Counted from the stretch's first letter, positions 52,101 through 63,233 are shown. The stretch is 64,000 bases of DNA from Gallaecimonas sp. GXIMD4217 (GCF_038087665.1 NZ_CP149925.1:2356870-2420869); one strand, 5' to 3'. Program-made: numbers and translations. Notes: a model not told the origin generated them from the letters alone.

Positions 52101-54349
52101 CAACCAGGCTGGCCAGCTCACCCCCGGTTTAGCCCCGCGGACGCGGGGAACACCTGATCGCCCCCTGACCGATAAGGAGCGGCTGCGGTTTAGCCCCGCG
52201 GACGCGGGGAACACGCCATGATCCAGTTCGAGAACGGCATGCAGCCCGGTTTAGCCCCGCGGACGCGGGGAACACGACGAAGTCGCAAGACTCAAGGGCC
52301 AAGTGGTCGGTTTAGCCCCGCGGACGCGGGGAACACCAGACCAAGACGTCGTGGCTGACAACGTCGTGCGGTTTAGCCCCGCGGACGCGGGGAACACTCG
52401 GTGGCGTCCCGCTTGCGCAGGAGGTAGATCGGTTTAGCCCCGCGGACGCGGGGAACACTCTACGCCGAGACACGCGGCCAGGATCTTCATCGGTTTAGCC
52501 CCGCGGACGCGGGGAACACGCAGCGCTGTCAGTGAGGCGCTCCAAGGAAATCGGTTTAGCCCCGCGGACGCGGGGAACACGCCCAGCAACAGGGCGCCGC
52601 CCAACAGGGCCTCGGTTTAGCCCCGCGGACGCGGGGAACACGTTTTTTCTTAGTTTGTTTTGTGTATTAATGCCGGTTTAGCCCCGCGGACGCGGGGAAC
52701 ACCGCAGGTACACTCCACGCATTTTGGGATCTGCCGGTTTAGCCCCGCGGACGCGGGGAACACGCCCTCGAGGCCCTGGGCGCTTACCTGGAAGACGGTT
52801 TAGCCCCGCGGACGCGGGGAACACCCAGGTAACCACGCCGGCGTCATCGGGACGGCCGGTTTAGCCCCGCGGACGCGGGGAACACAGCATCGACCGCAGC
52901 GACTGCAGCGACTGGCGCGGTTTAGCCCCGCGGACGCGGGGAACACGGGAACCCATTCACAGAAACCGACAACCTCACCGGTTTAGCCCCGCGGACGCGG
53001 GGAACACGCTAGCGCGTTTTACCAATGTGTGCCAAACCGCGGTTTAGCCCCGCGGACGCGGGGAACACTTTTGCTATTCGCTGTGGCTTTCGGTTGTGGC
53101 CGGTTTAGCCCCGCGGACGCGGGGAACACCTAATAACAGCGATTTGGAAAGGCATTGCGAACGGTTTAGCCCCGCGGACGCGGGGAACACCAGCAGAATC
53201 CGGGCATCGAACAGGTCTACTACGGTTTAGCCCCGCGGACGCGGGGAACACTCGGACAGGTCGAAACCCAGTTCTTCGCGGAACGGTTTAGCCCCGCGGA
53301 CGCGGGGAACACCCTTTGAGCCGGACGCCAGCCTGCAGGGCCAACGGTTTAGCCCCGCGGACGCGGGGAACACGCCTCGGCCTGAATACGCCGACTCTGG
53401 TCATACGGTTTAGCCCCGCGGACGCGGGGAACACACCAAGGGCTTCTGGGTCAGCGCTGACATTCACGGTTTAGCCCCGCGGACGCGGGGAACACGTTTT
53501 CCACTGCTGCTCCCAGGCCTGCACATCCGGTTTAGCCCCGCGGACGCGGGGAACACCCCGCCGTGCACTGGAGGACTTCAAGTCCGTCCGGTTTAGCCCC
53601 GCGGACGCGGGGAACACCGGACGCTCAAGGCCGTATTGGGTCATATTGCCGGTTTAGCCCCGCGGACGCGGGGAACACGTTTTTCGCCTCGGTGACGGTC
53701 GCCGTTGTTCCGGTTTAGCCCCGCGGACGCGGGGAACACTATCTATAGCATTTTAGGGGTCGCTAGTGCCCCGGTTTAGCCCCGCGGACGCGGGGAACAC
53801 GCAGGGCCGTTCACGGTCAGAAGGAGTTGCCCCGGTTTAGCCCCGCGGACGCGGGGAACACTCAAAGACGACATCGCAGTTTCAGAAGACGGGCGGTTTA
53901 GCCCCGCGGACGCGGGGAACACTTCAAGGTATTCGCTTTGCGTACCGTTCGAATCGGTTTAGCCCCGCGGACGCGGGGAACACCACCGAGTTCCACACGG
54001 TAGGGATAAGGCCTGCGGTTTAGCCCCGCGGACGCGGGGAACACCCAGATGCAGTCGGGCCAGGATACCGGGTTTCTGGTTTAGCCCCGCGGACGCGGGG
54101 AACACCTGCTGCCCGAGGGTGACACCCTCATCGAGCCCGGTTTAGCCCCGCGGACGCGGGGAACACACCGATGCGCAGCTTGGGCGCTACAAGGTTGTCG
54201 GTTTAGCCCCGCGGACGCGGGGAACACGATCATGCTTTCGACTGCTCCTGGCCGCCCAACGGTTTAGCCCCGCGGACGCGGGGAACACATTTGCAAAGCC
54301 CCGGCAAGCCATTGGTAAGCCGGTTTAGCCCCGCGGACGCGGGGAACAC
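49179..54349 (-). CRISPR. Type I-E CRISPR array, 81 intact repeats plus two truncated ones, about 81 spacers
   Basis: 29-base repeat; on the plus strand it starts CGGTTTAGCCCC and ends GCGGGGAACAC, with an internal CCCCGCGGACGCGGGG palindrome, so on the minus strand it is the I-E form ending CTAAACCG, which would give the crRNA 5' handle. The period is 61 bases with 32-base spacers; the single exception seen is a 33-base spacer at 51177-51209. Intact repeats: four at 49179-49390 and 77 from 49684 to 54349. Two 24-base partial repeats (49423-49446, 49628-49651) flank an inserted element. The first base is changed in two repeats (A at 50172, T at 54077). Leader and cas genes lie to the right, so the newest spacers are at the 54-kb end. 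The repeat at the old end (49179) is undamaged. Confidence 0.98.
49447..49627. repeat. Hairpin-rich element interrupting the CRISPR array
   Basis: A 181-base non-CRISPR segment. To its left is the first 24 bases of a repeat (49423-49446); to its right the last 24 bases of a repeat (49628-49651). It contains inverted repeats AACATTGC/GCAATGTT (49461-49486), GTCGC/GCGAC, CGGCT/AGCCG and CAAATTTGC/GCAAATTTG (49605-49627), the last ending exactly at the right border. 54 bases are shared with the copy at 49119-49172. No open reading frame is convincing. Confidence 0.8.
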
Positions 54350-54442
54350 TCCAAATGCAGGCAGTTGTTTTTCAAACAAAAAATCTGCCTAACGAAATCT
54401 ACCGATTTTTTCCTGGTTGTTAAAGAGCCCAATTCACTGCAT
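54350..54442 (-). promoter_or_regulatory. CRISPR leader
   Basis: A+T-rich 93-base gap between cas2 and the first repeat, at the expected side for a leftward-read array. On the minus strand it runs GCTCTTTAACAA, then GGTAGATTTCGTTAGG, then T-rich sequence, ending TGCATTTGGA beside the repeat. It contains a long interrupted palindrome (54359-54390: AGGCAG...CTGCCT outside, TTGTTT...AAACAA inside). I see no clear IHF consensus. The CRISPR promoter should lie here, but I cannot fix its -10 box. Confidence 0.8.
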
Positions 54443-55658
<1,216 letters not shown>

Positions 55659-55694
55659 AGCGGCTCCCTTGCTATGTGGTGAAAAGGCGGCGGA

Positions 55695-56516
55695 TCAGAT
55701 CCGCCGTATCATCATCAGGCCGCAGCCAAAGGCCTTGGCCCGGCCTATGCCGTTGCATAGGTGTTCCAGCAGGGTGTCCGGCGCCTGTATATGGATCTCG
55801 CCGGCCAGCTCCACCGAGCTGAAGGCCGCCAGACGGTGCTTCTTCGGGATGCTGTGGCGCTGATAGCCAGCCACGCTCAGAGCACCGCCCGGAGCCTCCT
55901 CGGCTCCCAACCCTGGCAGGCGCTGTTGCCACCAGTCGGCCAGGGCCCGCTCGGCTTGGCTCTTAAGGGCCAGATCCAGGGTTTCACTGCGCCCCAGGGG
56001 GCGTTCCAGCGCCTGGCGGTGGCGCCCTTGATGGATGATCTCGCGCCAGCCGGCCAGCTCGACATCGGTGGCAAAGTCGAGCAGACGCATTCGCAGTTCG
56101 CCCTTCTGCCCGTCTTTGTCCAAGCCCTGGCCATCAAGCTGCTCGCGAAGCCAGCCCATTTGGGCATCCATCAGCACATCGTGGCGCTTGCCGTCCCGGC
56201 AGACCGTGGGGTTGACCCTGAGCCTGAATGCCAGGCGATCCCCAGGGTTCAGCCTGGGCGAGAAGGCCTTGATGTGGATCTCGAAGATCCCGGCGTGATC
56301 CCTTGGCGGCGTGCGCGACAGCACATAGAACAGGGGCTCGCCGCTGGGTGCCTGGTAGCCGTCCCCCTGCTCTTGGCGATACAGGAAATGACGCTCGTTG
56401 TCATCAAACAGGCGCCAAAGCAGCTGGTGGCTGCCGTAAGCCCCGTCCTTGAGAGCTTCCAGCAGGGCGCGCCGGGCCTGTGGGCTCTGGTTCAAGCGGA
56501 TCTTGGAAAGGTACAT
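55695..56516 (-). CDS. cas6e: CRISPR RNA endonuclease Cas6e (CasE/Cse3)
   Basis: A 273-residue repeat-processing ribonuclease and Cascade subunit. MYLSKIRLN is the family N-terminus, and the catalytic His30 lies in AYGSHQLLWRLF, aligning with His20 of E. coli CasE. The C-terminal Gly-rich loop is CNGIGRAKAFGCGLMMI. It is somewhat longer than the E. coli protein (199 residues), with extra sequence in the middle (about 90-220). ATG 56516 is one base after the cas5e stop and follows GGGAGG. Confidence 0.95.
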   Translation of the reverse strand: MYLSKIRLNQSPQARRALLEALKDGAYGSHQLLWRLFDDNERHFLYRQEQGDGYQAPSGEPLFYVLSRTPPRDHAGIFEIHIKAFSPRLNPGDRLAFRLRVNPTVCRDGKRHDVLMDAQMGWLREQLDGQGLDKDGQKGELRMRLLDFATDVELAGWREIIHQGRHRQALERPLGRSETLDLALKSQAERALADWWQQRLPGLGAEEAPGGALSVAGYQRHSIPKKHRLAAFSSVELAGEIHIQAPDTLLEHLCNGIGRAKAFGCGLMMIRRI

Positions 56517-56517
56517 A

Positions 56518-57255
56518 TCACGCCTCCCTGATCGTGAGTTCATGCTGCTGGCGCTGGCCGAATTGCCAGGGCCGGCGGCTCAGGGGCTCATCCCATACGC
56601 CAAGGGTCTGCACGGCGTCGCTTTCGCCCAGCGCCTGCGGGCTGCCCTGCCAGTAGTAAGTGACCAGCTCTCCCAGCCCCAGCCAGCGTTTGTCTTCCTC
56701 GGGGCTTCCCAGTAGTGGCGGAAACTCGCTATCCAGAGCCTGCCTGAGGGTGCCGTCCGCCACTATGCGCGGCGCCATGGGCAACGCCAGGGGGCAGGCC
56801 TTGCGGCCAAGATAGGGGACGAAGCCCGGACGCAGCAGGGCTTCACGCAGCCGCTCCAGGGTGGGCGCCGACTCGGACTGGCGCCACAGGGCGACCACCC
56901 AGAGGCCGCCGGTGCGGTAGTCCCGGCTGGACAGCACGGTGTTGAGCTTGTGCCTGGGCCTGGCCAGCTCGTCGGCGCGGGTGAACAGCCGGCGTTTCTT
57001 GTCCTCGGAGGGAACCTGAGCGGTGTGGTAGTCCCTGAGCAAATCACCCGGGTCATATTGCTTCACCGCCACCGCCAGGCCGTCGCGCAGGGCGGCCTGG
57101 CGTTCAGCGTCTTCCCTGGGAATGCCGAGAGCGCAGGCCACCAGGCCAAGCACGGCGGCGCGGCCGGGGTGCAGGGCGGTGGGCCTGTCGCCGCCCACCG
57201 CCGCCTCACCCCAGCTTGCCATGGGGCCATAGAGGCGAAAAATAAGATAATCCAT
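56518..57255 (-). CDS. cas5e: Cascade subunit Cas5e (CasD)
   Basis: A 245-residue Cascade subunit that holds the 5' handle of the crRNA. MDYLIFRLYGPMASWGEAAVGGDRPTALHPGRAAVLGLVACALG is the conserved RAMP-type N-terminus; the middle has NTVLSSRDYRTGGLWVVAL and RPGFVPYLGRKACPLALPMAPR, and the C-terminus EPLSRRPWQFGQRQQHELTI. Eight bases separate it from cas7e upstream; AGGGGG lies before the ATG. Confidence 0.95.
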   Translation of the reverse strand: MDYLIFRLYGPMASWGEAAVGGDRPTALHPGRAAVLGLVACALGIPREDAERQAALRDGLAVAVKQYDPGDLLRDYHTAQVPSEDKKRRLFTRADELARPRHKLNTVLSSRDYRTGGLWVVALWRQSESAPTLERLREALLRPGFVPYLGRKACPLALPMAPRIVADGTLRQALDSEFPPLLGSPEEDKRWLGLGELVTYYWQGSPQALGESDAVQTLGVWDEPLSRRPWQFGQRQQHELTIREA

Positions 57256-57263
57256 GGGGCCCC

Positions 57264-58298
57264 CTAGTCGGCGATGAAGGCCTTGAGTTGCTCGAAGCTG
57301 CCTTCACCGGTGATGGCGTTGATGGTTGCCCTGGCATCGGCGCAGGGGCCGTAGACCTTGTCGAAGTTTTCCACCTGGCGCTCCAGGCGCGTTATGGCCT
57401 CGCCGGCCTGATCCTCTCCCCATACCGGCTTGAGGAAGGCCACCGACAGGGAGCGGGGCTGCTGATCGCCCTTCTCCGCCAGCACATAGGAGGCATAGGC
57501 GCGGGAGGCAAAGCTGTTCTGCTTGCCCCTGGGAGACACCTTGACGGCCGCCTCCACCAGGGCGGCAATGGCCTTGTTGGCCAGAGCCAGATCACCGCCG
57601 AGGTTCTGCACCAATTGCTCCTTGTCGATGCAGACATAGCTGTAGAAGAGGGCAGCGGCGAAACCCGCTTCGCCGATATGGCCGGCCCCCAGATCCTCGT
57701 CGCCGCGGTTGAGGTCGTCGACGGCGGTGAAGTAGTCATCCTCCACCGCCACGCCGTGGACGCTGATGGCATGGGCCACCTGGCAGGCGGCCTCGACGTT
57801 GAAGTCGGGACTGGCCGCCAGCATGCGGCCAAACAGGGCGATGTCGACGGCTGCGGCCCTGCTGCGAAGGCGCAGCAGTTCTTCCTGCTCGGGGGCCCGC
57901 CCTTCACGGCTCAGGGTATCGAGCAGCTGCCAAACCGCCTGCCATTCCGAGGGGCTGATATGGGCGAGCTGTTCAATCTCCAGGGAGTCCTTCTTGTTCT
58001 TGCCAAAAACGCCGGCGATGGCCGTGGCCCATTCCTTGGCCTGCTTCTCGGGCACCCCTTCCTGGGTCAACTTGCCATAGACTTCCACGCCCAGCCGCTT
58101 GGTGCGGGTACCCAGGCTGCCTTCCAGGGCGTCCTGGAAGAGTTCAGACACCCGCCAGTTGCGCTTCAGGCTCTGGGAGCTGACCCTGAGCCGCTCCACC
58201 CCGCCCATGCGGGCGGTCTTGGGCCGGCCAAGGTCGTCCCGGTTGAGGTTGGAAGGGGGGTAGGAAGTCAGCAGGTGCAGTTGGATAAATTTGCTCAT
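57264..58298 (-). CDS. cas7e: Cascade backbone subunit Cas7e (CasC)
   Basis: A 344-residue backbone protein, present in six copies per Cascade in E. coli. MSKFIQLHLLTSYPPSNLNRDDLGRPKTA and RLRVSSQSLKRNWRVSELF are diagnostic, and the C-terminal half has GAGHIGEAGFAAALFYSYVC and SFASRAYASYVLAEKGDQQPRSL. AAGGAG precedes the ATG 11 bases after cse2. Its length is typical (363 in E. coli). Confidence 0.97.
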   Translation of the reverse strand: MSKFIQLHLLTSYPPSNLNRDDLGRPKTARMGGVERLRVSSQSLKRNWRVSELFQDALEGSLGTRTKRLGVEVYGKLTQEGVPEKQAKEWATAIAGVFGKNKKDSLEIEQLAHISPSEWQAVWQLLDTLSREGRAPEQEELLRLRSRAAAVDIALFGRMLAASPDFNVEAACQVAHAISVHGVAVEDDYFTAVDDLNRGDEDLGAGHIGEAGFAAALFYSYVCIDKEQLVQNLGGDLALANKAIAALVEAAVKVSPRGKQNSFASRAYASYVLAEKGDQQPRSLSVAFLKPVWGEDQAGEAITRLERQVENFDKVYGPCADARATINAITGEGSFEQLKAFIAD

Positions 58299-58309
58299 GT
58301 CCGTTCTCC

Positions 58310-58924
58310 TTAGTTGTCCTTGCTGGCGGCCTTGTCGGCGGCCTGGTAGTAATCCATGGCCCAGCGCAGGGCGATGCGCTTGTCGGCCCTACGGGGGGAT
58401 AGCTGGTGGTGCTCGGCAAACCAGCTCAGGGTGTCGGCGGCCAGGCTCTGGGGATTGCAGCTGCCGCCCAATAACTTCACCAGCCGACGCAGGCGGCGGA
58501 AAAAGTCCTCCGGGCTCCTGGCGTTTTGCAGCTGCTGGAAGCGAAGCTCGCTGACCCTGGGCTTGTCTGTCTTGGGATCGATCCTGCCCAGGCTGGTGGC
58601 GAAGCTCTGCTCCGGGCTCTCCGCGGGCAGCTGGCGCACATGGCTGAGGCTGGCGGCTATGGTGGCCCAGGCCAGGGGCGACCAGGACGCCCTGTTCCTG
58701 GCGCGCTCGGGTAGCTTCAACCAGAGCGCCCTGAAACCCTGGGTCAACAGGGCCCCTTCGGGTCCTTCGGCCCGCTTCAGCTCGGCCCGGTAGAGGGTCG
58801 GGGCCGGCTTCAGCTTCAATGCCTCAAGCTCTGCCGGCGGCAGCGTCATGGCCTGCCACCAGCGCAGCAGGCTGTCGCTGCCCTCAAATGAGTAGCGGCG
58901 TTCCTTGTGTTCCTTGTCTGCCAT
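58310..58924 (-). CDS. cse2: Cascade small subunit Cse2 (CasB, Cas11e)
   Basis: A 204-residue, mostly helical protein that forms the belly of Cascade. YSFEGSDSLLRWWQAMTLPPAE near the start and SELRFQQLQNARSPEDFFRRLRRLVKLLG in the middle are the conserved parts; AEHHQLSPRRADKRIALRWAMDYY closes it. The ATG overlaps the cse1 stop by one base (TGATG) with GGAGG upstream, consistent with coupled translation. Confidence 0.95.
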   Translation of the reverse strand: MADKEHKERRYSFEGSDSLLRWWQAMTLPPAELEALKLKPAPTLYRAELKRAEGPEGALLTQGFRALWLKLPERARNRASWSPLAWATIAASLSHVRQLPAESPEQSFATSLGRIDPKTDKPRVSELRFQQLQNARSPEDFFRRLRRLVKLLGGSCNPQSLAADTLSWFAEHHQLSPRRADKRIALRWAMDYYQAADKAASKDN

Positions 58925-60510
58925 CAGGCTTCCTCCGTGCTGGGTAAGGGGTGACTGTCTTTGAAGGCTTTGATCGCCTTGGCGCCGCGCAGCCAGCCGG
59001 TGAGCCGGCGTCTAGCGGAAATCTTCTGGTGCATGCTGCGGTCCGCCGGGCATTCGCCCAGGGCGAATTCGTCGAACAGATCCAGGGCGGTGGCGGTCAG
59101 GGCCTGCAGCCAGCGCCAGGCGCCCTCCGACGGTAGGCGCTCCGCGCCGCAGGTCAGCAGGCTTGCCACGGCCTGGAAGAAGGCTGCCTGGGTTCGCTGC
59201 CAAAAAGCGAGTTCGATATGGCTGAAGTCTCCCTTGGCCTCGGCGGGGCGCTCAAAAAGGGCGGCTTTGACCTGGCTGCGGCAGTGAAAGAGCACCTCCT
59301 GAGCCAGGGATTGCACCACCTTGATCTCCGTTAACAGGGCATCGGCGCTTTCCGGGGGCAGGCTTACCAGGGGCAGCTCTGTGCTGTACCAGCCCCTGGC
59401 CTTCATGTTGTCCATATCAAAGCCGAAGGCCCACAGCCTGGGATATTCCCCCCAATCGAAGTCGAAGAAGTCCCGTTTGCTGCTGTGGAAATCCATGACC
59501 ACCCTGGCGGGCAGGTTGCCCTCCCCTCTGTCCTCGAAGGCCAGGGCATGCCACTGCTTGTATTGGATGCCGCCGGGCTGGCCCTTGGTGGAGAGGTGAT
59601 CCTCCTCCGGCTTCTTGGGGTTGAAGCGGTAATGGGTCAGGGGGTGGTGCCAGGTGCCGGCATAGTTGTTGCCGTAGTTCTGGGTCAGGTAATGGAGGCA
59701 GAGGCGCTCGCTGTCATCCCCACCCAGGCTGCAACGACCCTGCTTTTCCTCGAACAGCAGGCGGATGCGCCTGGGCATGGCCCAGTACATATGCAGAGGA
59801 TGCACATCCTGCTGGTAGATCTCGCTGCCCTTTTTCTTACTGTCTTTAGTCGCCCCCAGCCAGGGGAAGACATCGGCGCTGTGCAGGTCCGGCTCCTCAT
59901 AGGGCCATTTATCCCTGCTTATCACATTGAGCCAAAGCCGCTGCCAGAGGCCGGCTTCGGGATCCCGGGGCAGCACCAGGGTGGTCAGGGGGCCACCGCC
60001 CCTAAGCCCGGTACGATGCCCCTGACCGCCGGAGGGAGCGTTGATCTGCAGGGTGAACAGCGCCAGGGCTGCCATGGCGGGGGACAGCTGGGTCACCTCG
60101 TCACGCTTGATGAAGTGATCGGTGTTGAGCTTGAGGGTGTTGCCGCCGGGAGCCTCGATCAAGAGTCCGGACACGGGCGCCGGCTTGGTGCCTGCCAGGC
60201 TGTCGTAGTCCTGCATAAAGCGCGGCCCTTCGCCTTCCAGCTCGAAGGCATGGGCGGCCTTGGCGAAGGCTTCTCCCAAATCGCCTTGCACCGGCGGCTT
60301 GCAATAGAGCGCTTCCCAGGCGTATTTATCCTCAGGCGCGAAGCAAGTCTGCAGCAGGCCGATGGCGAACTGGTAGGCGGCACCCTGAAAATCGGCCCTG
60401 GGCAGGGCGAAATCCACCACCTCGGGGGATGCCATGGCGGCGAGGGGCAAGGTGCGCTCGCTGCCGTCCCTAAGGCGAAAGAGAAGCCAGGAATCTGTGA
60501 TCAGGTTCAT
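58924..60510 (-). CDS. cse1: Cascade large subunit Cse1 (CasA, Cas8e)
   Basis: A 528-residue subunit that reads the PAM and recruits Cas3. MNLITDSWLLFRLRDGSE is the family start; FIKRDEVTQLSPAMAALALFTLQINAPSGGQGHRTGLRGGGPL holds the conserved L1/glycine-rich region that contacts DNA, and KDSKKKGSEIYQQDVHPLHMYWAMPRRIRL follows. The C-terminal four-helix bundle begins near 400. AAGGAGG precedes the ATG; its ATGA overlaps the cas3 stop by four bases. Confidence 0.96.
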   Translation of the reverse strand: MNLITDSWLLFRLRDGSERTLPLAAMASPEVVDFALPRADFQGAAYQFAIGLLQTCFAPEDKYAWEALYCKPPVQGDLGEAFAKAAHAFELEGEGPRFMQDYDSLAGTKPAPVSGLLIEAPGGNTLKLNTDHFIKRDEVTQLSPAMAALALFTLQINAPSGGQGHRTGLRGGGPLTTLVLPRDPEAGLWQRLWLNVISRDKWPYEEPDLHSADVFPWLGATKDSKKKGSEIYQQDVHPLHMYWAMPRRIRLLFEEKQGRCSLGGDDSERLCLHYLTQNYGNNYAGTWHHPLTHYRFNPKKPEEDHLSTKGQPGGIQYKQWHALAFEDRGEGNLPARVVMDFHSSKRDFFDFDWGEYPRLWAFGFDMDNMKARGWYSTELPLVSLPPESADALLTEIKVVQSLAQEVLFHCRSQVKAALFERPAEAKGDFSHIELAFWQRTQAAFFQAVASLLTCGAERLPSEGAWRWLQALTATALDLFDEFALGECPADRSMHQKISARRRLTGWLRGAKAIKAFKDSHPLPSTEEA

Positions 60511-63233
60511 TCAACCTCCTTGTGTCTCGTGAAGACCCCTAGGGTCGGGGAATAACCGAACTGCTCGTCCTCCTGTGCCAGCCAGGGCTGGAGATAGCGG
60601 GCTTGAGAGTAGCGGGCCTGGATGGCCTCGAAGGCTTGGATGTCTTCGCCTTTCAGGGGCGCCAGGCGCTCGGCGAACTTCTTGCGGCCCAGTTTGAGGA
60701 TGCTGTTTTGCACCGGCTGCGGCTCGCCTTCGGCCCAGAGGCAGAGGCCACCGGCCTGGCTCCGCCGCAGCAGCAGCACGGGCAGGATTTCTATGTCCGA
60801 GTGACGGGTGCTGATCTCGATGTCGTCGTCATGCCAGGCGGTATTGCTTTCCTGGCTGTAGCCCAGCGGCCACTGTATGTATTGGTTCCTGGCCTTGGCT
60901 GCCTTGCCCCTCTCCTCGGCGTAATGCGCATCCTCCTTGTCCCGCAGGGCTTGGGGCATGCGCTGGTAGGCATCCTCGCCGTAGACGGCTTCGATGAGCT
61001 CCCTGGCCTTACCCGGCATCCAGATCCCGCCCAGTTCACGCAGCGCCTGCATGCCGAGCCAGAGTCGGCCCGGGGAGCGATAGACGGCCTCGGTGTGGGG
61101 CATGGTGGCACCGAGCCAATCCGCCTGGGGCTCCTCCTGCCAGGGGGGCACCAGCACATACAGCAGGGGCCTGGCCCTGGCATCCCTTATGCCGGGGCGG
61201 TAATGGCCGTCGCCGTCCCTGGTGTGGCGGTGGAGGCGGCCGGCCCGCTGGATCAGATCGTCTATGGGGCAGAGATCGGAAATCATCAGATCCGCGTCGG
61301 CATCGATGCTCTCCTGAAACACCTGGGTGGCGATAAGCACCTGTCCCTTTCGCTGCTCCCCACCGGACCCCTTGCCGAAGCGCGACAGTACCTGCTCCTC
61401 GATGCCCTTGCGGTCCTTGAGAGCGAAACGGCTGTGAAAGAGGATGGGCTCAGGGCCGCCCTCCAGCCGCCCTACCAGGGCCTGGTAGGCCTTGAGGGCG
61501 TCGTCTACCGAGTTACGGATCCAGACCACGCATTGGCCCTTGGCCCTGGCCTCGGTTATGGCCTGGAGGCAACTTTCCTCGCTGGCGAGAAAGTCGACCG
61601 GCAGGTGGCGGCTGACTTCCTTGCGACTGGCCAGGGGCGTTTCCTGCACGCCGTCCGCCAGGCAGACCCGGGTGGCCAGGGGGAAATGCGTTGATTCCGG
61701 CAGCTGCGGCGTCACGCCACCAGCCTGTTGCCAGATCTGGCACAGCCGGGCGCGCTGGCGCTTCGACAGGGTGGCGGTCAGCAGAATGGCACTGCCGCCC
61801 TGGTGTAGATGCACCCGCAGCAGATCTTCCAATAGCTCGAACATGAAGGCATCGGCGGCGTGGATCTCGTCGAACAGCAGCACCTTGCGATTGAGCCCCA
61901 AGAGCCGCAAGGGCTGGTGCTTGCGCGGCAATACCGCCATCAGGGCCTGATCTATGGTGCCGACCCCCACAGGCGCCAGCAGCGCCTTCTTGCGGGAGTC
62001 CGCCAGCCAGGCATTGCAATAGGCGGAGGCGGTGCCGTCATCCCGGTCGTAGCCGGCCTCGTCGGCCCCGGGCACGGCCAGGGCCTCCTTGAAGGCCTCG
62101 TTCATCTCCCTGGCGCCATGGGCCAGCACTATGCTGGCCCGGCCACCGTCTAGGGCCAGCATCTGGCGGTAGTGGCCGGCCACCCGGGAGAACATGGCGT
62201 TGGAGGTAGCCATGGTGGGCAGACCGAAATAGAAACCGTCGGCCCGGCCCGCCGCCAGCAACCTGTGGGCCAGGGCCAGGGCCGCCTCCGTCTTGCCGGC
62301 GCCGGTGACATCCTCGAGGATGAAGAGCTGCGGCCCCTCCCCCAGGGGGACCGACTCGGCCCAGCCCTGAAGTGGGGTGGGCCGAAAGCCGTAATGCTCC
62401 TGGATGGATCCGAAGGGCTGGACGCTGACGGGCTTGGCAAGATCGGTGGCGGCCAGGGCCCGGGCGGCTATGTCCTTGGCCTGGGGCCAGTACTCGGCCA
62501 ACGAAAAGCCCCCGGCCCGGTAGTGGAAGAAGGCACTGTCGGAGCCCACCCAGTCGCTGAGGATGGCCAGGCCAGAGAGGTGCCAGCTCAGTTGCCGGAG
62601 CCTGGCCAACCAGTGGCGGTCCGTCATTTTTTCCGGCGGCCAGGACACGGCGAAGAGTCTTGCCAGATCGGCAATAAAGTGCGTGGCTGCATCCAGATCT
62701 TGTTCCCGGCAATAGCGGCCGAGCTCGGCCCGTTTGCCATGGGCTATGGGATAGCCGTGATGGCCGAACACCGTATCCAGCAGGCAGTTGAGGCTGTCGA
62801 GCAGCGGCGTCGGGCGGCTCAGGTCGGCATCACCCAGGCCAAGCTCAGCGCCGCGGAGCCGGCGGCCCCGGGTGGCCATAAGCCAGAAATACTGGCCCAG
62901 CATGTCGTGGCGGGCCCGTCTGGCGTCATAGGCCTGCTCCGGTCTGTGGCTGACCAGGGGGGTACCTGGGAAGGACTTCAGGGCCTGGAAGGCCGATGAG
63001 AACTTGCCGAGATCGTGGAGGGCCAGGGCAAAGGTGAAGATGGCGCGCAGCTCACCCGGGGATAGTTCGAGGAACTGGGCCAGGGAGCGGGTCAGGGGCC
63101 TGTCGTCCGCCAGCAGCTGCCAGCCCACCGCCGCCACGTCCAGGCAGTGGTAGGGCAGCAGGTGGTAGGCGTCGCCTTGGTGGCCTTCCTGCTGCTGGGC
63201 CTTGCCCCAGTAGTGGAAATAGCTGGCTGTCAT
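60507..63233 (-). CDS. cas3: CRISPR-associated nuclease-helicase Cas3 (type I-E)
   Basis: A 908-residue single-chain Cas3. The N-terminal HD nuclease carries ALALHDLGKFSSAFQ (His73/Asp74). The SF2 helicase has Walker A DVTGAGKTEAALALAHRLL near residue 311, a DEIH box (LLFDEIHAADAFMFELLEDLL) near 454, SAILLTATLS and, in the second RecA domain, IDDLIQRAGRLHRH. A C-terminal domain follows. The frame is open upstream to 63677 through sequence unlike any Cas3; ATG 63233 (MTASYFHYWGKA) follows AAGGAG and fits the family start. It is the first gene of the cas operon, so its promoter lies in 63234-63328. Confidence 0.97.
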   Translation of the reverse strand: MTASYFHYWGKAQQQEGHQGDAYHLLPYHCLDVAAVGWQLLADDRPLTRSLAQFLELSPGELRAIFTFALALHDLGKFSSAFQALKSFPGTPLVSHRPEQAYDARRARHDMLGQYFWLMATRGRRLRGAELGLGDADLSRPTPLLDSLNCLLDTVFGHHGYPIAHGKRAELGRYCREQDLDAATHFIADLARLFAVSWPPEKMTDRHWLARLRQLSWHLSGLAILSDWVGSDSAFFHYRAGGFSLAEYWPQAKDIAARALAATDLAKPVSVQPFGSIQEHYGFRPTPLQGWAESVPLGEGPQLFILEDVTGAGKTEAALALAHRLLAAGRADGFYFGLPTMATSNAMFSRVAGHYRQMLALDGGRASIVLAHGAREMNEAFKEALAVPGADEAGYDRDDGTASAYCNAWLADSRKKALLAPVGVGTIDQALMAVLPRKHQPLRLLGLNRKVLLFDEIHAADAFMFELLEDLLRVHLHQGGSAILLTATLSKRQRARLCQIWQQAGGVTPQLPESTHFPLATRVCLADGVQETPLASRKEVSRHLPVDFLASEESCLQAITEARAKGQCVVWIRNSVDDALKAYQALVGRLEGGPEPILFHSRFALKDRKGIEEQVLSRFGKGSGGEQRKGQVLIATQVFQESIDADADLMISDLCPIDDLIQRAGRLHRHTRDGDGHYRPGIRDARARPLLYVLVPPWQEEPQADWLGATMPHTEAVYRSPGRLWLGMQALRELGGIWMPGKARELIEAVYGEDAYQRMPQALRDKEDAHYAEERGKAAKARNQYIQWPLGYSQESNTAWHDDDIEISTRHSDIEILPVLLLRRSQAGGLCLWAEGEPQPVQNSILKLGRKKFAERLAPLKGEDIQAFEAIQARYSQARYLQPWLAQEDEQFGYSPTLGVFTRHKEVE

